64,000 nucleotides of DNA from Diprion similis (taxonomy: Eukaryota; Arthropoda; Insecta; Hymenoptera; Diprionidae). Shown here in pieces: positions 62,651 to 64,000 of this stretch. The stretch spans positions 8,253,001 through 8,317,000 of the forward strand of contig NC_060114.1 of NCBI RefSeq assembly GCF_021155765.1. Direction: 5' to 3'. Within the stretch, counting starts at the first letter, position 1. Each line of letters begins with the position of its first letter. The notes below the pieces were generated by a model, which was not told the origin of the DNA, did not search any database, and saw only the letters and a list, made by a program, of their open reading frames with translations. Made by a program: the position numbers and the translations under genes.

Positions 62651-63644
62651 CCTCGGTGAAAATGGAACTGGAGTTGGGTTGAGGTGATATTGAGGATGAG
62701 AGAAACAAAAATGAAACCGAAAAGTTGTTCGACTCTGTGAGAGCCGGTTGAACTTCTGGCAAGATGTTATAACACAGAAATGCGTCACTGGTTGGGCACA
62801 CCGTGTAAAAGAGTGAATTGAAGTCTTTTATCCTCCTTTCCTCCTGTCCTTATTCCTTTTATTTTTCGTTCAGCACCGGGCGTTGAGAAAATTGATAATT
62901 TTCACGACGTCCGCAATTCCGCAGGCCGTCGGGACACTCACACTACCAGCTGTAATAAACCAGATATTTCCACGATATCGACACTCTGCTATTTCATAGC
63001 GATGCTACCGACGAGGCTGATATCTATTCTATCACCTTACACTCGGGTGGTGGATATTTTCAAACTGACTTCATCAAACATCGGATCTGCCTTATGCTAT
63101 TGGTCAGCTAGCACTTGAGATATGCTCAAGTCTCTCGGATGAGTTTGACGAGTCCAAAACTCCTATCTTTGGACTTTTGTTATTTCTTTTACTAATATTT
63201 CGAGAGCCAGTCAGTCGAATCCATTTCGCGATAATATTATGATGAGATAAGAAGATATTGACTATACACATAATTCGAATCTTCCCATAATTCTGGACAT
63301 TCGTGCAATTGATTCTAAACACATAGATCTCTCAGTCAACTGGGGTCATTTTTCTTCCCCCGATAGCTTGGCAATTTTTAAAATAATTCATCGGGCGTAG
63401 AATGTGTATATTTTTTTCGAGTTCCAATATTTCAGATCACTTGATCGATAATTTGAAATATCTGGACTAATTTAAAAACAAAATATCCATAGAAGCGTTT
63501 TTTGAAGGGGTGATTCTGCTGAAAGGTCACTAGTTTCATGAACACTTTTGGCTCTGGAATTCCTTATGCTTTTATGTAAACGAATTTCCTGAAAAAAGAA
63601 AGCAATACAATTTGCAGACGATTGAATCTGTACGATTGCACGAT
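62651..63644. other. Upstream flank of the upstream DPP4 gene
   Basis: Presumed 5' UTR and promoter, then spacer. A TATA-like GATAAAAG lies on the minus strand at 62832-62825, about 175 nt before the start codon. No coding exon is recognised in the remainder. Confidence 0.4.
62825..62832 (-). promoter_or_regulatory. TATA-like element of the upstream DPP4 gene
   Basis: GATAAAAG on the minus strand, followed about 15 nt later by TTCACTC, which loosely resembles an arthropod initiator. Tentative. Confidence 0.3.
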
Positions 63645-63975
63645 TCACGCTGCTAAATTGGTGTAATACCTAGCCAAATTCCTATTGTAATCCAGAGGAG
63701 GAAACGTGGGAGCTAGAGAAAGAGGAGCAACAGGAGCAGGAGAATGCGTGTCGTGTAGAATCGATTTTACACCTGTACCAGAATGAATTGGACAACCGGC
63801 TCAATTCGTTGTTCGCCGAACTATGCAGCCGCCATGCCGCGGTTTCGGGCGTTTTGTTATACATATAACGTACATACGTACACGTGCATGTATTATCTAC
63901 TAAATACATGCAGATGTGCCTCTGTGGAAATTGGGAGCTCGAACCAAACAACACGAAAGCTAAAAGTCATTTGAT
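63645..63975 (+). repeat. Right member of the diverged repeat pair, with an uninterrupted 60-codon frame
   Basis: Counterpart of 49270-49600. The plus-strand frame 63689-63868 is open to its stop and aligns codon for codon with the left copy. It starts with a Glu-rich, coiled-coil-like stretch, then reads like CRVESILHLYQNELDNRLNS and continues LFAELCSRHAAV. The preceding TTGTAATCCAG could be a splice acceptor, so this may be an exon of an unknown gene or a decayed one. Family unknown. Confidence 0.6.
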
Positions 63976-64000
63976 GTAGCGGAAATCGACTATCCCAACA

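Overview
The window looks like part of an insect chromosome, most likely from a hymenopteran. This is an inference. It rests on short GT-AG introns, many AT and GA microsatellites, and two secreted dipeptidyl peptidase IV genes of the venom DPP4 type. All confidently recognised coding sequence belongs to one protein family, the S9B prolyl oligopeptidases (DPP4/DPP6/DPP10), and all of it is on the minus strand.

Left part (about 2.4-13.0 kb): a 12-exon gene encodes an 848-residue type II membrane protein of the DPP10/DPP6-like class. It has a short cytoplasmic tail, one membrane anchor, a beta-propeller region and an alpha/beta-hydrolase domain. The nucleophile serine is replaced by glycine and the oxyanion tyrosine by asparagine, so it is predicted to be catalytically dead. 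Every exon joins in frame.

Middle (about 13-50.8 kb): roughly 38 kb in which I recognise no convincing protein-coding gene. It holds microsatellites, homopolymer runs, several degenerate tandem repeats (15.98-16.07, 16.84-17.24, 24.47-25.22 and 40.34-40.38 kb) and GC-richer patches (26.3-26.9, 35.6-35.95, 40.9-41.1, 42.4-42.6 and 46-47.8 kb). Upstream non-coding exons and enhancers of the DPP10-like gene could lie here, but the sequence alone does not show it.

Right part (about 50.8-62.7 kb): two tandem 12-exon genes for secreted DPP4-like enzymes (769 and 772 residues) stand head to tail, only 0.73 kb apart. Ten of their 12 coding exons have identical lengths. The upstream copy (57.96-62.65 kb) keeps every hallmark of an active DPP4. 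The downstream copy (51.80-57.23 kb) keeps the Ser-Asp-His triad but has Gly-Gln where the substrate-anchoring Glu-Glu pair should be. A decayed fragment of a third copy lies just beyond it at 50.8-51.1 kb.

Two related segments of about 330 bp, each with a 60-codon frame that aligns without gaps, lie outside the DPP4 array at 49.3 and 63.7 kb. Together the window shows one gene family split into a membrane pseudoenzyme, a conventional secreted peptidase, a secreted copy with an altered active-site rim, and a dead relic.
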